Shown one piece after another: positions 13,284 to 22,590 of a stretch of DNA of 35,823 nt (positions are counted from its first letter, which is position 1; each line of letters starts with the position of its first letter). Source of the DNA: Methylophaga sp. (GTDB taxonomy: Bacteria; Pseudomonadota; Gammaproteobacteria; Nitrosococcales; Methylophagaceae); the NCBI RefSeq assembly GCF_009711715.1, contig NZ_VENF01000031.1, forward strand, positions 1 through 35,823, written 5' to 3'. The position numbers and the translations under genes are program-made. The notes below the pieces were generated by a model. It saw only the letters and a list, made by a program, of their open reading frames with translations. It did not search any database and was not told where the DNA came from.

Positions 13284-13976
13284 TTAGCCGAGGAAAGATT
13301 TATCAATAGTGACGCCGGCACCCATGGTGCTCGACACACTGATTTTTTTAATGTACACGCCTTTGGCCGAACTCGGCTTCAGCTTGTTTAGATCATCGAT
13401 CAATGCCTGGAGGTTTTGACGCAATGCTTCAACCTCAAAGCTGGCATTGCCAATCGGGCAATGAATGATACCGGCTTTATCAGTACGGTAACGGACCTGA
13501 CCGGCTTTTGCGTTTTTAACTGCTTCAGCCACGTTCGGGGTTACAGTACCGACTTTCGGGTTGGGCATCAGGCCGCGTGGACCCAGGACCTGACCCAACT
13601 GACCGACAATACGCATGGCATCAGGCGTTGCAATAACAACGTCAAAATCCATATTGCCTTTCTTGATATCTTCTGCCAGATCTTCAAAACCAATAACGTC
13701 TGCACCGGCTTCTTTCGCAGCGTCTGCGTTAGCACCTTGAGCAAATACAGCAACCCGGACAGTTTTACCGGTGCCATTAGGCATGACTGTTGAGCTACGT
13801 ACAACCTGGTCAGATTTACGTGGGTCAACACCCAGGTTGATTGATACGTCGATAGACTCAACGAATTTAGCGGATGCATTTTCTTTGACAAATTTCAGCG
13901 CTTCATCGATGCCAAAAGCACCAGCGCCTTTCAGTTTCTCGCGGATGGCGAGTGTTCTTTTACCTAAAGCAGCCAT
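13284..13976 (-). CDS. rplA: 50S ribosomal protein L1
   Basis: L1 forms the mobile L1 stalk that handles deacylated tRNA in the E site and represses translation of rplK-rplA. The 230-residue product is near the usual 230-234. It contains the conserved block [15 protein letters not shown] in the second domain. Its ATG overlaps the rplK stop by one base (TAATG at 13974-13978), which implies translational coupling. This fits the family's shared autoregulation from a single site upstream of rplK. Confidence 0.98.
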   Translation of the reverse strand: MAALGKRTLAIREKLKGAGAFGIDEALKFVKENASAKFVESIDVSINLGVDPRKSDQVVRSSTVMPNGTGKTVRVAVFAQGANADAAKEAGADVIGFEDLAEDIKKGNMDFDVVIATPDAMRIVGQLGQVLGPRGLMPNPKVGTVTPNVAEAVKNAKAGQVRYRTDKAGIIHCPIGNASFEVEALRQNLQALIDDLNKLKPSSAKGVYIKKISVSSTMGAGVTIDKSFLG

Positions 13977-14410
13977 TACTCAACACCCTCCGTGTTCAGA
14001 CCCATGCTACGTGCAGTACCTGCGATTGTTTTGACGGCAGATTCAAGATCCGCAGCATTCAGATCAGGCATTTTGGTGTTGGCAATTTCTTCCAACTGAG
14101 CACGTGTAACCGTACCGACTTTCTCGGTGTTAGGACGGCTGCTGCCGCTTTTCAGACCGGCCGCTTTTTTCAGCAGGATAGATGCTGGCGGGGTTTTGGT
14201 TACAAAGGTAAAGCTCTTGTCATTATAAACAGTGATAACAACAGGAATCGGCAGACCATTTTCCAGGTTCTGTGTCTGCGCATTGAACGCTTTACAGAAT
14301 TCCATAATGTTCAGGCCGTGCTGACCCAGAGCAGGACCAACCGGTGGACTGGGATTAGCACCACCTGCCGGCACTTGCAGCTTGATGTAAGCTTCAATTT
14401 TCTTTGCCAT
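13976..14410 (-). CDS. rplK: 50S ribosomal protein L11
   Basis: L11 sits at the GTPase-associated centre and is needed for RelA activation by uncharged tRNA. The 144-residue product begins [20 protein letters not shown] and keeps the proline-rich linker region [17 protein letters not shown]. The gene follows nusG by 78 bases and is coupled to rplA by a one-base overlap. A candidate L1-binding hairpin is in the short leader. Length is typical for gammaproteobacteria (142-144). Confidence 0.98.
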   Translation of the reverse strand: MAKKIEAYIKLQVPAGGANPSPPVGPALGQHGLNIMEFCKAFNAQTQNLENGLPIPVVITVYNDKSFTFVTKTPPASILLKKAAGLKSGSSRPNTEKVGTVTRAQLEEIANTKMPDLNAADLESAVKTIAGTARSMGLNTEGVE

Positions 14411-14423
14411 GTTTACTCCTTAC

Positions 14424-14448
14424 GGGTACGAACGCCTTGCGGCTCCCC
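14424..14448 (-). promoter_or_regulatory. Candidate L1-type operator hairpin ahead of rplK
   Basis: On the minus strand a GGG run pairs with CCC across an asymmetric internal loop (A opposite GTTCGTA). Above it is an inner helix GCC-GCAA-GGC (14434-14443) with a GNRA tetraloop. It ends 13 bases upstream of the rplK start. L1 is known to bind a helix-loop-helix element at this place and repress both rplK and rplA. The assignment is by position and shape, not by a model search. Confidence 0.45.
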
Positions 14449-14488
14449 AGTGATAAAACCAGTTAATACTGGACTTTCTACAATCAGC

Positions 14489-15022
14489 CTAGCCTTTGAC
14501 AACCTGACTGAATTCAAGCTCAACCGGTGTTGAACGGCCAAAGATGACCACTTCAACCCGCAGCTTGCTTTTTTCGTAATTCACTTCTTCTACAACACCG
14601 GTGAAATCATTGAAAGGACCGTCAATGACACGGACCACTTCACCAGGTTCGAACAACACTTTGGGACGCGGACTTTCCGCTGTATCCTGAACGCGTTGTA
14701 AAATGGTATTGGCTTCAGCTTCACTGATCGGTGCAGGACGGTCACCGGTGCCACCGATGAAACGCAGGACCCGTGGCAGGTCATTAACGACATGCCAGGT
14801 TTCATCATCCATTTCCATATTCACCAGCACGTAGCCGGGGAAGAATTTGCGTTCACTTTTGCGCTTCTGGCCTTCTTTCATTTCAACGACTTCTTCAGTC
14901 GGAACCAGAATCTCACCAAACTTATCCTGCAGGCCAAGACGATTGATGCGCTCTTCAAGAGAACGTTTCACTTGTGCTTCAAAGCCTGAGTAAGCTTGAA
15001 TGACATACCAACGTTTGCTCAT
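14489..15022 (-). CDS. nusG: Transcription termination/antitermination factor NusG
   Basis: NusG binds RNA polymerase, suppresses pausing and links it to Rho or, through S10, to the ribosome. The 177-residue product starts [15 protein letters not shown]. The N-terminal NGN domain spans about residues 1-120. A C-terminal KOW domain begins near [18 protein letters not shown]. Length matches the family (about 177-181). It is 13 bases downstream of secE, the standard arrangement, and precedes rplK. No insertion domain is present. Confidence 0.98.
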   Translation of the reverse strand: MSKRWYVIQAYSGFEAQVKRSLEERINRLGLQDKFGEILVPTEEVVEMKEGQKRKSERKFFPGYVLVNMEMDDETWHVVNDLPRVLRFIGGTGDRPAPISEAEANTILQRVQDTAESPRPKVLFEPGEVVRVIDGPFNDFTGVVEEVNYEKSKLRVEVVIFGRSTPVELEFSQVVKG

Positions 15023-15035
15023 TAGGAACCCTGTA

Positions 15036-15374
15036 TTATAGCGTCAGAGCGCGAACGCCCCAACCTAATAATGAATCGATACCCCACAGCATGAGTGCGA
15101 CCAGCATGACCATCAGAATGACAACCAATGTGGTTTGCAGGGTTTCCTGGCGTGTTGGCCAGACCACTTTGCGCACTTCAATATTGGTATCACGAATGTA
15201 AGACAACACGTTGGAACCAACTGCTGTCTTAGATGCGATGAACAAGGAAATACCTGCCACAGCCAACAGACCGAGGACGCGAAGCAATGTTGAATACTCT
15301 GAGTAAGTATAAAACAAAGCAATCGCAGCCATCATTAAGACGACTGCGACTATTAATTTGATGTTGTCTGCCAT
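15036..15374 (-). CDS. secE: Preprotein translocase subunit SecE
   Basis: SecE clamps the SecY channel of the inner-membrane translocon. I chose the ATG at 15372-15374 (MADNIKLIV), giving 112 residues. The frame stays open upstream, but that would run into the region next to tRNA-Trp and gives an unlike N-terminus. Three membrane segments are visible (about 6-24, 31-48 and 83-106), the long form typical of enterobacteria and pseudomonads. The conserved VVWPTRQET amphipathic motif is at residues 70-78. It lies between tRNA-Trp and nusG. Confidence 0.96.
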   Translation of the reverse strand: MADNIKLIVAVVLMMAAIALFYTYSEYSTLLRVLGLLAVAGISLFIASKTAVGSNVLSYIRDTNIEVRKVVWPTRQETLQTTLVVILMVMLVALMLWGIDSLLGWGVRALTL

Positions 15375-15413
15375 TATTATTCGATAATTATCCGTTTTGA
15401 GGAAAACATAAGA

Positions 15414-15489
15414 TGGCAGGCCAGGAGGGAATCGAACCCCCAACCTACGGTTTTGGAGACCGTCGCTCTGCCAATTGAGCTACTGGCCT
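15414..15489 (-). tRNA. trpT: tRNA-Trp (CCA anticodon)
   Basis: The 76-base cloverleaf reads on the minus strand from AGGCCAG. The acceptor stem 15483-15489 pairs with 15418-15424. The anticodon arm CGGTCTCCAAAACCG carries CCA. The T arm is GGGGGTTCGATTCCCTC-like, the discriminator is G, and the 3' CCA is encoded (15414-15416). It lies between tuf and secE, a frequent gammaproteobacterial arrangement. Confidence 0.96.
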
Positions 15490-15548
15490 ATCCTATGCTC
15501 TCAAAAATGCTGAGCGCCCTTGCACTCAGCATGGTGGCATCCTTCAGC

Positions 15549-16739
15549 TTATTTCGTGATTTTACTGACGACACCGGCACCAACTGTGCGGCCGCCTTCA
15601 CGAATAGCAAAACGCAGGCCTTCTTCCATCGCAATCGGTGCAATCAAAGTTACGTCCATCTTGACGTTATCACCCGGCATGACCATTTCTACGCCTGATG
15701 GCAATTCACATGCACCAGTTACGTCGGTAGTACGGAAGTAGAACTGTGGACGGTAACCGTTAAAGAACGGGGTATGACGACCACCTTCGTCTTTCGACAG
15801 AATATACACTTCCGCTTCAAACTCAGTGTGTGGTGTGATGGTGCCCGGATGAGCCAGTACCTGACCACGGTCAACTTCCTCACGCTTGGTACCACGCAGC
15901 AGTACACCCACGTTGTCGCCAGCCTGACCCTGATCCAGCAGCTTGCGGAACATTTCAACACCGGTACAAGTGGTTTTCTGGGTGTCTTTGATACCCACGA
16001 TTTCCAGCTCGTCACCCACTTTAACAATACCGCGCTCAACACGACCAGTCACAACCGTACCACGACCGGAGATAGAGAAGACGTCTTCAATCGGCATCAG
16101 GAATGCACCGTCAATGGCACGCTCCGGTTCCGGGAAGTACTCGTCCATCGCTTCTGCCAGACGCAGGATTGAAGGAGCACCGATTTCGCTGGTATCGCCT
16201 TCCAGTGCTTTCAATGCTGAACCCACAATAATTGGGGTGTCATCACCCGGGAAATCATAGGTGTCGAGCAATTCACGCACTTCCATTTCAACCAGTTCTA
16301 TCAGCTCGGCATCATCCACCATGTCTGCCTTGTTCAGGTAGACAATGATGTAAGGAACGCCAACCTGACGTGACAGCAGAATGTGCTCACGGGTTTGAGG
16401 CATCGGACCGTCAGCCGCATTCACAACCAGGATCGCACCGTCCATCTGTGCCGCACCGGTGATCATGTTTTTCACATAGTCGGCGTGGCCCGGGCAGTCT
16501 ACGTGGGCGTAGTGGCGGTTAGCGGTTTCGTACTCAACGTGTGCTGTTGCGATAGTGATACCACGCTCACGTTCTTCAGGTGCGTTATCAATATCCGCGT
16601 AGTCCTTGAACTCACCACCAGACGCTTCACCCAGAACTTTGGTCAGCGCCGCTGTCAAAGTGGTTTTACCATGGTCAACGTGACCGATGGTGCCCACGTT
16701 GACGTGGGGTTTAGAACGTTCAAATTTTGTTTTAGACAT
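15549..16739 (-). CDS. tuf: Elongation factor Tu, copy 2 (complete)
   Basis: This is the full-length EF-Tu, 396 residues, with GHVDHGKT at 19-26, DCPGH near 81-85 and NKAD near 136-139, then the two beta-barrel domains. The ATG at 16737-16739 ([10 protein letters not shown]) is chosen over a start six codons upstream because all EF-Tu proteins begin MSK(x)KF. It is flanked by tRNA-Thr upstream and tRNA-Trp downstream, as in the tufB locus of Escherichia coli. The 127 visible bases furthest into the gene are identical with copy 1, which implies recent gene conversion. Confidence 0.98.
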   Translation of the reverse strand: MSKTKFERSKPHVNVGTIGHVDHGKTTLTAALTKVLGEASGGEFKDYADIDNAPEERERGITIATAHVEYETANRHYAHVDCPGHADYVKNMITGAAQMDGAILVVNAADGPMPQTREHILLSRQVGVPYIIVYLNKADMVDDAELIELVEMEVRELLDTYDFPGDDTPIIVGSALKALEGDTSEIGAPSILRLAEAMDEYFPEPERAIDGAFLMPIEDVFSISGRGTVVTGRVERGIVKVGDELEIVGIKDTQKTTCTGVEMFRKLLDQGQAGDNVGVLLRGTKREEVDRGQVLAHPGTITPHTEFEAEVYILSKDEGGRHTPFFNGYRPQFYFRTTDVTGACELPSGVEMVMPGDNVKMDVTLIAPIAMEEGLRFAIREGGRTVGAGVVSKITK

Positions 16740-16821
16740 GACCAGTCTCCCCGCCAATAATTTTTTAATGTCAAAAAATCAAACAGGCAGGAACAACCTG
16801 CCTAATCAAAACAATTAATTA

Positions 16822-16897
16822 TGGAGCCCGCAATCAGAATCGAACTGATGACCTCATCCTTACCATGGATGCGCTCTACCGACTGAGCTATGCGGGC
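16822..16897 (-). tRNA. thrT: tRNA-Thr (GGT anticodon)
   Basis: The 76-base minus-strand cloverleaf starts GCCCGCATAGCTCAG. The acceptor stem 16891-16897 pairs with 16826-16832. The anticodon loop holds GGT within CATCCATGGTAAGGATG. The 3' CCA is encoded at 16822-16824. It lies directly upstream of tuf copy 2 and is probably processed from the same transcript. Confidence 0.96.
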
Positions 16898-16932
16898 CGA
16901 ATTCTTTTTACTATTCACTTCCAAGCAGAAAA

Positions 16933-17006
16933 TGGAGCGGGTGATGGGAATCGAACCCACGTAGTCAGCTTGGAAGGCTGGAGTTCTACCATTGAACTAC
17001 ACCCGC
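16933..17006 (-). tRNA. glyT: tRNA-Gly (TCC anticodon)
   Basis: The 74-base minus-strand cloverleaf starts GCGGGTGTAGTTCAATGG. The acceptor stem 17000-17006 pairs with 16937-16943. The anticodon loop CTTCCAA gives TCC. The 3' CCA is encoded at 16933-16935. It is the second gene of the Tyr-Gly-Thr-tuf cluster. Confidence 0.96.
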
Positions 17007-17033
17007 TTAATAGTAAACTCACAAATCATTAAA

Positions 17034-17118
17034 TGGTGGAGGGGGGAGGATTCGAACCTCCGAAGGCGGAGCCGTCAGATTTACAGTCTGATCCCTTTGG
17101 CCACTCGGGAACCCCTCC
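17034..17118 (-). tRNA. tyrU: tRNA-Tyr (GTA anticodon)
   Basis: The 85-base class II tRNA on the minus strand starts GGAGGGGTTCCCGAG. The acceptor stem 17112-17118 pairs with 17038-17044. The anticodon GTA is in CAGACTGTAAATCTG, followed by a long variable arm. The discriminator is A and the CCA is encoded at 17034-17036. It is the first gene of the tRNA-tuf transcription unit. Confidence 0.96.
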
Positions 17119-17133
17119 ACTAAAAGAAGTGGC

Positions 17134-17162
17134 ATTTTCCGGAAAAGCCTGACCGTTGTCAA
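17134..17162 (-). promoter_or_regulatory. Sigma70-type promoter of the tRNA-Tyr/tuf unit
   Basis: On the minus strand a perfect -35 TTGACA (17157-17162) is followed by a 17-base spacer and a -10 GAAAAT (17134-17139, 4 of 6). The expected transcript start is a few bases before tRNA-Tyr. The GCC just after the -10 is a GC-rich discriminator, typical of stringently controlled stable-RNA promoters. Position and spacing support the call. Confidence 0.7.
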
Positions 17163-17303
17163 CACTTAAAATCGGCCAATTTCCGTGAAGCGATATAATT
17201 GTGCGGGCTGAAATGCCTTTGCGCCCAACTCACTGCAGTGCCAAACCCAACATAGTATACTAGTTAATTCTTTTTTTCAGCTTATCTTTCACAGGAGTTT
17301 TCT

Positions 17304-17849
17304 ATGGAGCAGTACCGTGGTACGACCATACTTTCGTACCGTCGTGATGGCCAGGTCGTAATCGGCGGCGACGGTCAGGTCAGTCTCGGCAATACAATCA
17401 TGAAAGGTAATGCCCGCAAGGTGCGCCGGCTTTATCATGGCAAGGTGATTGCCGGATTCGCCGGCGGCACCGCTGACGCCTTTACCCTGTTTGAACGTTT
17501 CGAAGGCAAACTGGAAAAACATCAGGGTAATCTGACCCGCAGTGCACTGGAGCTTGCTAAAGACTGGCGTACTGACCGGATGATGCGTCGTCTGGAAGCC
17601 CTGCTGGCCGTCGCCGACCACGAGGTATCGTTGATTATCTCCGGTAATGGCGATGTGATTGAACCCGAACATGGCATGATCGCCATCGGCTCCGGCGGCC
17701 CGTTTGCACAGGCAGCGGCGACTGCGCTGATGGACAACACGGCATTATCAGCCCGTGAGATTGTGGAAAAAGGCTTGAATATTGCCGCCGACATCTGCAT
17801 CTATACCAATCACAACCTCACTATCGAAACGCTGGAGTCAAATTCCTAA
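17304..17849 (+). CDS. hslV: ATP-dependent protease peptidase subunit HslV
   Basis: HslV is the proteasome-related dodecameric peptidase that works with HslU in the cytoplasm to degrade heat-damaged and regulatory proteins. The 181-residue product starts [10 protein letters not shown]. The catalytic N-terminal threonine would be Thr7, exposed after removal of a six-residue propeptide. Many homologues have only the initiator methionine before it. The [11 protein letters not shown] block is conserved. An AGGAG ribosome binding site precedes the ATG. The stop directly abuts the hslU start (TAA-ATG), so the two subunits are translationally coupled. Confidence 0.97.
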   Translation: MEQYRGTTILSYRRDGQVVIGGDGQVSLGNTIMKGNARKVRRLYHGKVIAGFAGGTADAFTLFERFEGKLEKHQGNLTRSALELAKDWRTDRMMRRLEALLAVADHEVSLIISGNGDVIEPEHGMIAIGSGGPFAQAAATALMDNTALSAREIVEKGLNIAADICIYTNHNLTIETLESNS

Positions 17850-19178
17850 ATGACTATGCATTCACTGACCCCCAAACAAATCGTTCATGAACTGAATAAG
17901 CGCATCATCGGCCAGGATGCGGCCAAGAAAGCGGTGGCCATCGCGCTGCGCAACCGCTGGCGCCGCAAACAGCTGGATGAGAATTTACAGCAGGAAGTCA
18001 CGCCCAAGAACATTCTGATGATCGGCCCTACCGGCGTCGGTAAAACCGAGATCGCCCGTCGCCTGGCAGCACTCGCTGATGCGCCTTTTATCAAGGTTGA
18101 GGCGACCAAGTTTACCGAAGTGGGCTACGTTGGCCGTGATGTCGAATCTATCATTCGTGATCTGGCCGAGACTGCAATGAAACTGTTGCGCGAAAAAGCT
18201 ATTCACTCAGTCAAACATAAAGCAGAGGACGCGGCCGAAGAACGTATTCTGGATGCCTTGTTGCGCCCGGCCCGTGATGTGGACACTGATGATGATTCCG
18301 CCACCCGACAACGTTTTCGTATCATGTTGCGGGAAGGCAAGCTGGATGACCGCGAAGTCGAACTGGAACTGAATGCGCCTCAGGTCGGCGTTGAAATCAT
18401 GTCGCCGCCGGGCATGGAGGAAATGACCAGCCAGCTGCAGGAAATGTTTCAGAACATGGGCCAGCAACGTAAGAGCACCCGCAAGCTCACCGTGGCCAAA
18501 GCCATGCGCTTGCTGGCCGAAGAAGAGGCGATGAAACTGATTAATGAGGAAGAACTCAAGGCTGAAGTACTCGACAGCGTTGAACAGAACGGCATCGTCT
18601 TTCTCGACGAAATCGATAAAATCACCGGTCGTGGTGAAGGCGGCGGCAGCAACGCCGATGTATCGCGAGCCGGGGTGCAGCGGGACTTATTGCCGCTGGT
18701 CGAAGGCAGTACCGTTCAAACCAAGTACGGCATGATCAAAACCGATCATATTCTTTTCATTGCTTCCGGTGCTTTCCATCTGAGCAAGCCTTCCGATCTG
18801 ATTCCCGAACTGCAGGGCCGTCTGCCTATCCGGGTTGAGCTCGATGCCCTCACCAGTGCTGACTTTGTCCGCATCCTCACCGAGCCCGATGCCTCACTGA
18901 CAGAACAATATACGGCGCTGATGGCCACCGAAGGTGTTGAACTCGAATTCACTGAAGACGGTATTCAACGCATCGCCGAGCTGGCCTGGGAAGTCAATGA
19001 AAAGACCGAAAACATCGGTGCCCGCCGCCTGCACACCTTATTGGAAAGACTGCTGGAAGATATTTCCTACAACGCTGGCAGTGAACTGAACTTCCGGGTC
19101 ACTGTCGATAAAGCCTATGTCGACAAACAGCTGGGCGAACTGGCGCAGGATGAAGACCTGTCACGCTACATACTTTAG
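17850..19178 (+). CDS. hslU: ATP-dependent protease ATPase subunit HslU
   Basis: HslU is the hexameric AAA+ unfoldase that feeds substrates to HslV. The 442-residue product has Walker [10 protein letters not shown] at residues 59-67, the pore loop GYVG at 92-95 and Walker B IVFLDEID at about 249-256. An intermediate domain lies between Walker A and Walker B, and the family-specific C-terminal tail (EDLSRYIL) inserts into HslV. It begins at the ATG immediately after the hslV stop. Nine bases separate it from the DUF971 gene downstream, so the operon continues. Confidence 0.98.
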   Translation: MTMHSLTPKQIVHELNKRIIGQDAAKKAVAIALRNRWRRKQLDENLQQEVTPKNILMIGPTGVGKTEIARRLAALADAPFIKVEATKFTEVGYVGRDVESIIRDLAETAMKLLREKAIHSVKHKAEDAAEERILDALLRPARDVDTDDDSATRQRFRIMLREGKLDDREVELELNAPQVGVEIMSPPGMEEMTSQLQEMFQNMGQQRKSTRKLTVAKAMRLLAEEEAMKLINEEELKAEVLDSVEQNGIVFLDEIDKITGRGEGGGSNADVSRAGVQRDLLPLVEGSTVQTKYGMIKTDHILFIASGAFHLSKPSDLIPELQGRLPIRVELDALTSADFVRILTEPDASLTEQYTALMATEGVELEFTEDGIQRIAELAWEVNEKTENIGARRLHTLLERLLEDISYNAGSELNFRVTVDKAYVDKQLGELAQDEDLSRYIL

Positions 19179-19186
19179 GAAGCAAA

Positions 19187-19543
19187 ATGGCTGAAGAAGC
19201 AATTCCAACTGAAATCACGCTCCATAAACAGTCAAAAAGCCTGGGACTGGCTTACGGCGATAAACAATACCGACTGAGTGCCGAGTACCTGCGGGTATTT
19301 TCGCCTTCCGCAGAAGTCCGAGGGCATGGCCCGGGACAGGAAGTCCTGCAACTCAACAAGGAAAATGTCGGGATAGATCAAATAGAACCCGTTGGCCATT
19401 ACGCCATCAAAATCTATTTCGATGATGGTCATGACAGTGGCTTGTATTCATGGGATTATCTCTACGATCTTGCCAGCAATCAGGACGCTTTATGGCAGGA
19501 TTATCTGCAACGACTGGCCGAAGCCGGACATCAACGCCGTTAG
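19187..19543 (+). CDS. DUF971 / gamma-butyrobetaine hydroxylase-like N-terminal domain protein
   Basis: This is a 118-residue single-domain protein of the DUF971 (GBBH-like N) family. The diagnostic block [24 protein letters not shown] is at about residues 68-91. In gamma-butyrobetaine hydroxylases this fold is an N-terminal accessory domain, often zinc binding. Stand-alone bacterial versions have no firmly assigned role. It lies between hslU and ubiE, an arrangement I recall in other gammaproteobacteria. It is probably co-transcribed with both (gaps of eight and seven bases). Confidence 0.85.
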   Translation: MAEEAIPTEITLHKQSKSLGLAYGDKQYRLSAEYLRVFSPSAEVRGHGPGQEVLQLNKENVGIDQIEPVGHYAIKIYFDDGHDSGLYSWDYLYDLASNQDALWQDYLQRLAEAGHQRR

Positions 19544-19550
19544 GATAAAC

Positions 19551-20297
19551 ATGGAACAAAAAGACACCACGCATTTTGGTTACCGGGAAGTACCGACATC
19601 GGAAAAAGCCCGCCATGTTGCCGAGGTTTTTCATTCGGTAGCCGGCAAGTATGATCTGATGAATGATCTGATGTCGATGGGCATTCATCGCCTGTGGAAA
19701 TGGTTCACCATCAATAACAGTGGTGTCAGACGCGGCGCAAAAGTGCTGGATCTTGCCGGCGGCACCGGTGATTTGACGCGTAAGTTCTCACAAATGGTCG
19801 GTGACAGCGGGCAGGTGGTGCTGGCTGATATCAACGCCTCGATGCTGAGTGTCGGCCGTGACCGGCTGACCGACGACGGCCTGGTCGGCAATATTGAATA
19901 CGTGCAGGCCAATGCCGAGGCCCTGCCCTTTCCCGATAACAGTTTTGACTGCATTACCATGGCCTTCGGCCTGCGCAATGTCACCGATAAGGACAAGGCT
20001 TTAGCTTCCATGTACCGGGTCCTGAAACCCGGTGGCCAATTGATGGTCCTGGAATTCTCCAAACCTGCCGAGTGGCTGTCCAGGGCCTATGATGCTTATT
20101 CATTCCACCTCTTGCCAAGAATCGGCAAAATCATCACCGGTGATGAAGACAGCTATCGCTATCTTGCCGAATCCATACGCATGCATCCCGATCAGGAAAC
20201 CCTGAAACAGATGATGGAAACGGCCGGGTTCGAACGTACCAGTTATCACAATATGACTGCAGGCATCGTGGCGCTGCACCGGGGTTACAAATTCTGA
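19551..20297 (+). CDS. ubiE: Demethylmenaquinone/ubiquinone C-methyltransferase UbiE
   Basis: UbiE is an S-adenosylmethionine-dependent methyltransferase acting on the quinone ring in ubiquinone (and, where present, menaquinone) synthesis. The 248-residue product starts at the ATG at 19551 ([14 protein letters not shown]). The frame is open further upstream, but that overlaps the DUF971 gene by 150 bases and does not look like the family. The SAM-binding motif [11 protein letters not shown] is at residues 65-75. [13 protein letters not shown] and [14 protein letters not shown] follow. It opens a ubiE-ubiJ-ubiB run. Confidence 0.97.
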   Translation: MEQKDTTHFGYREVPTSEKARHVAEVFHSVAGKYDLMNDLMSMGIHRLWKWFTINNSGVRRGAKVLDLAGGTGDLTRKFSQMVGDSGQVVLADINASMLSVGRDRLTDDGLVGNIEYVQANAEALPFPDNSFDCITMAFGLRNVTDKDKALASMYRVLKPGGQLMVLEFSKPAEWLSRAYDAYSFHLLPRIGKIITGDEDSYRYLAESIRMHPDQETLKQMMETAGFERTSYHNMTAGIVALHRGYKF

Positions 20298-20298
20298 T

Positions 20299-20889
20299 AT
20301 GGCCGGCCTGCTGACACCTTTCGAACTGGCAGTCAATGCGGCGCTGAGGCAGGACCCTGATACCTGTGAGCGCCTGAAGTCATTTGAACAACGCACCATC
20401 GTTGTTCATATTACCGATCTGCGTCAGTTTGTGCATATCACCTTTCATCAGCAATCAGTGCAGCTAAGTCACAATGATGATGAAGGCGCTGATCTGCTGA
20501 TCGCCGGCAGCAGCTTCTCCTTACTCAAACTCGGTGAGCATCCGGATGATCTGTTTTCATCAGAAATCCGCATTCATGGTGATGTGCAGTTTGCCAAGCA
20601 ATTGCAGGATCTACTCGACGGTTTTGATTTTGACTGGGAACAACAGCTTGCCAAAATCACCGGTGATGTCATCGCTCAACCGCTTGCCTACAGTCTTCGG
20701 CAGGGGTTCGGCTGGTTGCGCGACAGCAGCCAGTCTCTGCAACAGAGTATTTCTGAATATCTACGCGAAGAAGCGCAATTACTGCCGGATAAAATTCAGA
20801 TTGAAGACTATATGCAGGCGGTGGATAAGCTGCGCGCAGACTGCGATCGTCTTGAGGCGAGGATAAAACGGCTGGAAACGAAATCATGA
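20299..20889 (+). CDS. ubiJ: Ubiquinone biosynthesis accessory factor UbiJ (SCP2 domain)
   Basis: This 196-residue protein has an N-terminal SCP2-like lipid-binding domain (about 15-110) and a C-terminal helical/coiled-coil segment (about 155-196). UbiJ is known as a soluble scaffold that, with UbiK, binds hydrophobic quinone intermediates for the Ubi complex. The sequence is weakly conserved in this family, so the call rests on the domain layout and its place between ubiE and ubiB. One base separates the ubiE stop from its ATG. Confidence 0.88.
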   Translation: MAGLLTPFELAVNAALRQDPDTCERLKSFEQRTIVVHITDLRQFVHITFHQQSVQLSHNDDEGADLLIAGSSFSLLKLGEHPDDLFSSEIRIHGDVQFAKQLQDLLDGFDFDWEQQLAKITGDVIAQPLAYSLRQGFGWLRDSSQSLQQSISEYLREEAQLLPDKIQIEDYMQAVDKLRADCDRLEARIKRLETKS

Positions 20890-20920
20890 CTCGATTCAGC
20901 ACAAAAACAAGGAGCCCTGA

Positions 20921-22585
20921 ATGAAGGCCAGTCAGTTTGCCCGACTGATTCAAATTAATCATGTGCTGGCCAGACACCGTCTGGATGAGGTGATCAAGGC
21001 GATTCACCTGCTCAGACCCCTGCGATACTTCAGTTTCCTCTCTCCCAACCGCTGGCGTCGTTCCAGTGATCTTCCTCGCGGCGAACGTTTACGGCTGGCA
21101 CTACAGGATCTGGGACCAATTTTTGTTAAGTTCGGCCAGGTGCTGTCTACCCGCCGTGACCTGTTACCACCGGATGTCGCCGACTCCCTTGCCAAACTGC
21201 AGGATCAGGTTGCTCCCTTCCCCGCCGAACAGGCACGGGAACTGATTGAACAGGCCTTTGACGAGCCTCTTCACAATCTGTTCGCCCATATTGAACCGGA
21301 ACCGCTCGCCTCGGCCTCCATTGCCCAGGTTCATGCTGCACGTCTGATTAACGGTGAAGAGGTTGTCATCAAGCTGGTTCGCCCCGGCATCGAACCCTTA
21401 ATTCGGCGTGACATTAATCTGCTCTATACCATCGCCGGTTTTGCCGAGCGCTACTGGTCGGAGGGTAAACGATTAAGACCCAGAGAAATTGTTGCCGAGC
21501 TGGAAAAGAACCTGTTCGACGAGCTCGATATGCTGCGCGAGGCGTCTTCGGCATCACAACTGCAGCGAAACTTCGAAGGCACCCAGTTACTTTATGTGCC
21601 CAAAGTTTACTGGCAACTGACCCGCCCCAACCTGCTGGTACAGGAACGCATCTATGGCATGCCCATCAGCGATGTGCAAGGGCTTAAAGACCGTGGCGTC
21701 AATATGGCGCGACTGGCGGAAATCGGTGTCGAAATTTTCTTCACCCAGGTCTTCAAACACAGCTTCTTTCATGCTGATATGCACCCGGGCAATATTATGG
21801 TCGATATCACTGATCCGGAAAATCCGCGTTATGTGGCGGTCGATTTCGGCATCATGGGCACTCTGTCGCCCGACGATCAGCGCTATCTCGCGGAAAATTT
21901 CCTGGCCTTTTTCAACCATGATTACCGCCGTGTAGCCGAACTGCATATCCAGTCCGGCTGGGTACCCGCCAATACCCGGCTGGATGAGTTTGAAGCCGCT
22001 ATTCGCAGCGTCTGTGAACCCATCTTTGCACGACCGCTGAAAGACATCTCTTTCGGTCAATTACTGCTGCGCCTGTTCCAGACTGCGCGCCGCTTCAATA
22101 TGGAAGTACAGCCGCAACTGGTCTTGCTGCAGAAAACCCTGCTGAATATAGAAGGTCTGGGCCGCGATCTCTATCCGGACTTGGATCTGTGGCAAAGCGC
22201 CAAGCCCATTCTGGAACACTGGATGAAAGAAAAACTGGGCTGGAAAGCAGCCATGAAAACTCTGCAACAAGAGGCACCGCACTGGGCCGAAACCCTGCCC
22301 CAAATGCCTCGTCTGTTGCATGACCTGAGCAATAAAGCCCAGCAGGGCAAGCTTCACGTCAATCTGTCATCCAGAGATTTAGACAAGCTGCAGCAGGAAA
22401 TCCGCCAATCCAGCTACCGCAGCGCAGCTGCAACCAGTGGCGCTGCTTTTCTGGTCGGCGCTGCTGTGATCAAGGGCCTTGATGGCTACGCGCCCACGAT
22501 GCTGGCGGGTCTGCCTGTACTGAGCTGGGTCTTCGGTCTGTGGGGTGTAGCCCTGCTCTATTTCAGCCTTAGTAATCGAAATTAA
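20921..22585 (+). CDS. ubiB: Probable protein kinase/ATPase UbiB
   Basis: UbiB is an atypical ADCK/ABC1-family kinase-like ATPase needed for ubiquinone synthesis and attached to the inner membrane. The 554-residue product shows the KxGQ motif at 70-73, an alanine-rich nucleotide loop ([11 protein letters not shown], about 130-140), a candidate ATP lysine at 151, HADMHPGN at 284-291 and the metal-binding DFG at 308-310. Two hydrophobic segments near the C-terminus (about 500-550) anchor it. It follows ubiJ by 31 bases with an AAGGAG-like ribosome binding site. Confidence 0.97.
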   Translation: MKASQFARLIQINHVLARHRLDEVIKAIHLLRPLRYFSFLSPNRWRRSSDLPRGERLRLALQDLGPIFVKFGQVLSTRRDLLPPDVADSLAKLQDQVAPFPAEQARELIEQAFDEPLHNLFAHIEPEPLASASIAQVHAARLINGEEVVIKLVRPGIEPLIRRDINLLYTIAGFAERYWSEGKRLRPREIVAELEKNLFDELDMLREASSASQLQRNFEGTQLLYVPKVYWQLTRPNLLVQERIYGMPISDVQGLKDRGVNMARLAEIGVEIFFTQVFKHSFFHADMHPGNIMVDITDPENPRYVAVDFGIMGTLSPDDQRYLAENFLAFFNHDYRRVAELHIQSGWVPANTRLDEFEAAIRSVCEPIFARPLKDISFGQLLLRLFQTARRFNMEVQPQLVLLQKTLLNIEGLGRDLYPDLDLWQSAKPILEHWMKEKLGWKAAMKTLQQEAPHWAETLPQMPRLLHDLSNKAQQGKLHVNLSSRDLDKLQQEIRQSSYRSAAATSGAAFLVGAAVIKGLDGYAPTMLAGLPVLSWVFGLWGVALLYFSLSNRN

Positions 22586-22590
22586 CGCTT

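Noticed and set aside
17194..17261. Promoters for hslV (TATAAT at 17194, TATACT at 17256, and a sigma32-like GCTGAAA near 17206)
   Set aside because: None has a convincing partner hexamer at correct spacing, so no specific promoter is called. One or more may still be real.
19392..19550. N-terminal extension of ubiE
   Set aside because: It overlaps the DUF971 gene and is unlike UbiE. The ATG at 19551 gives the family start and length.
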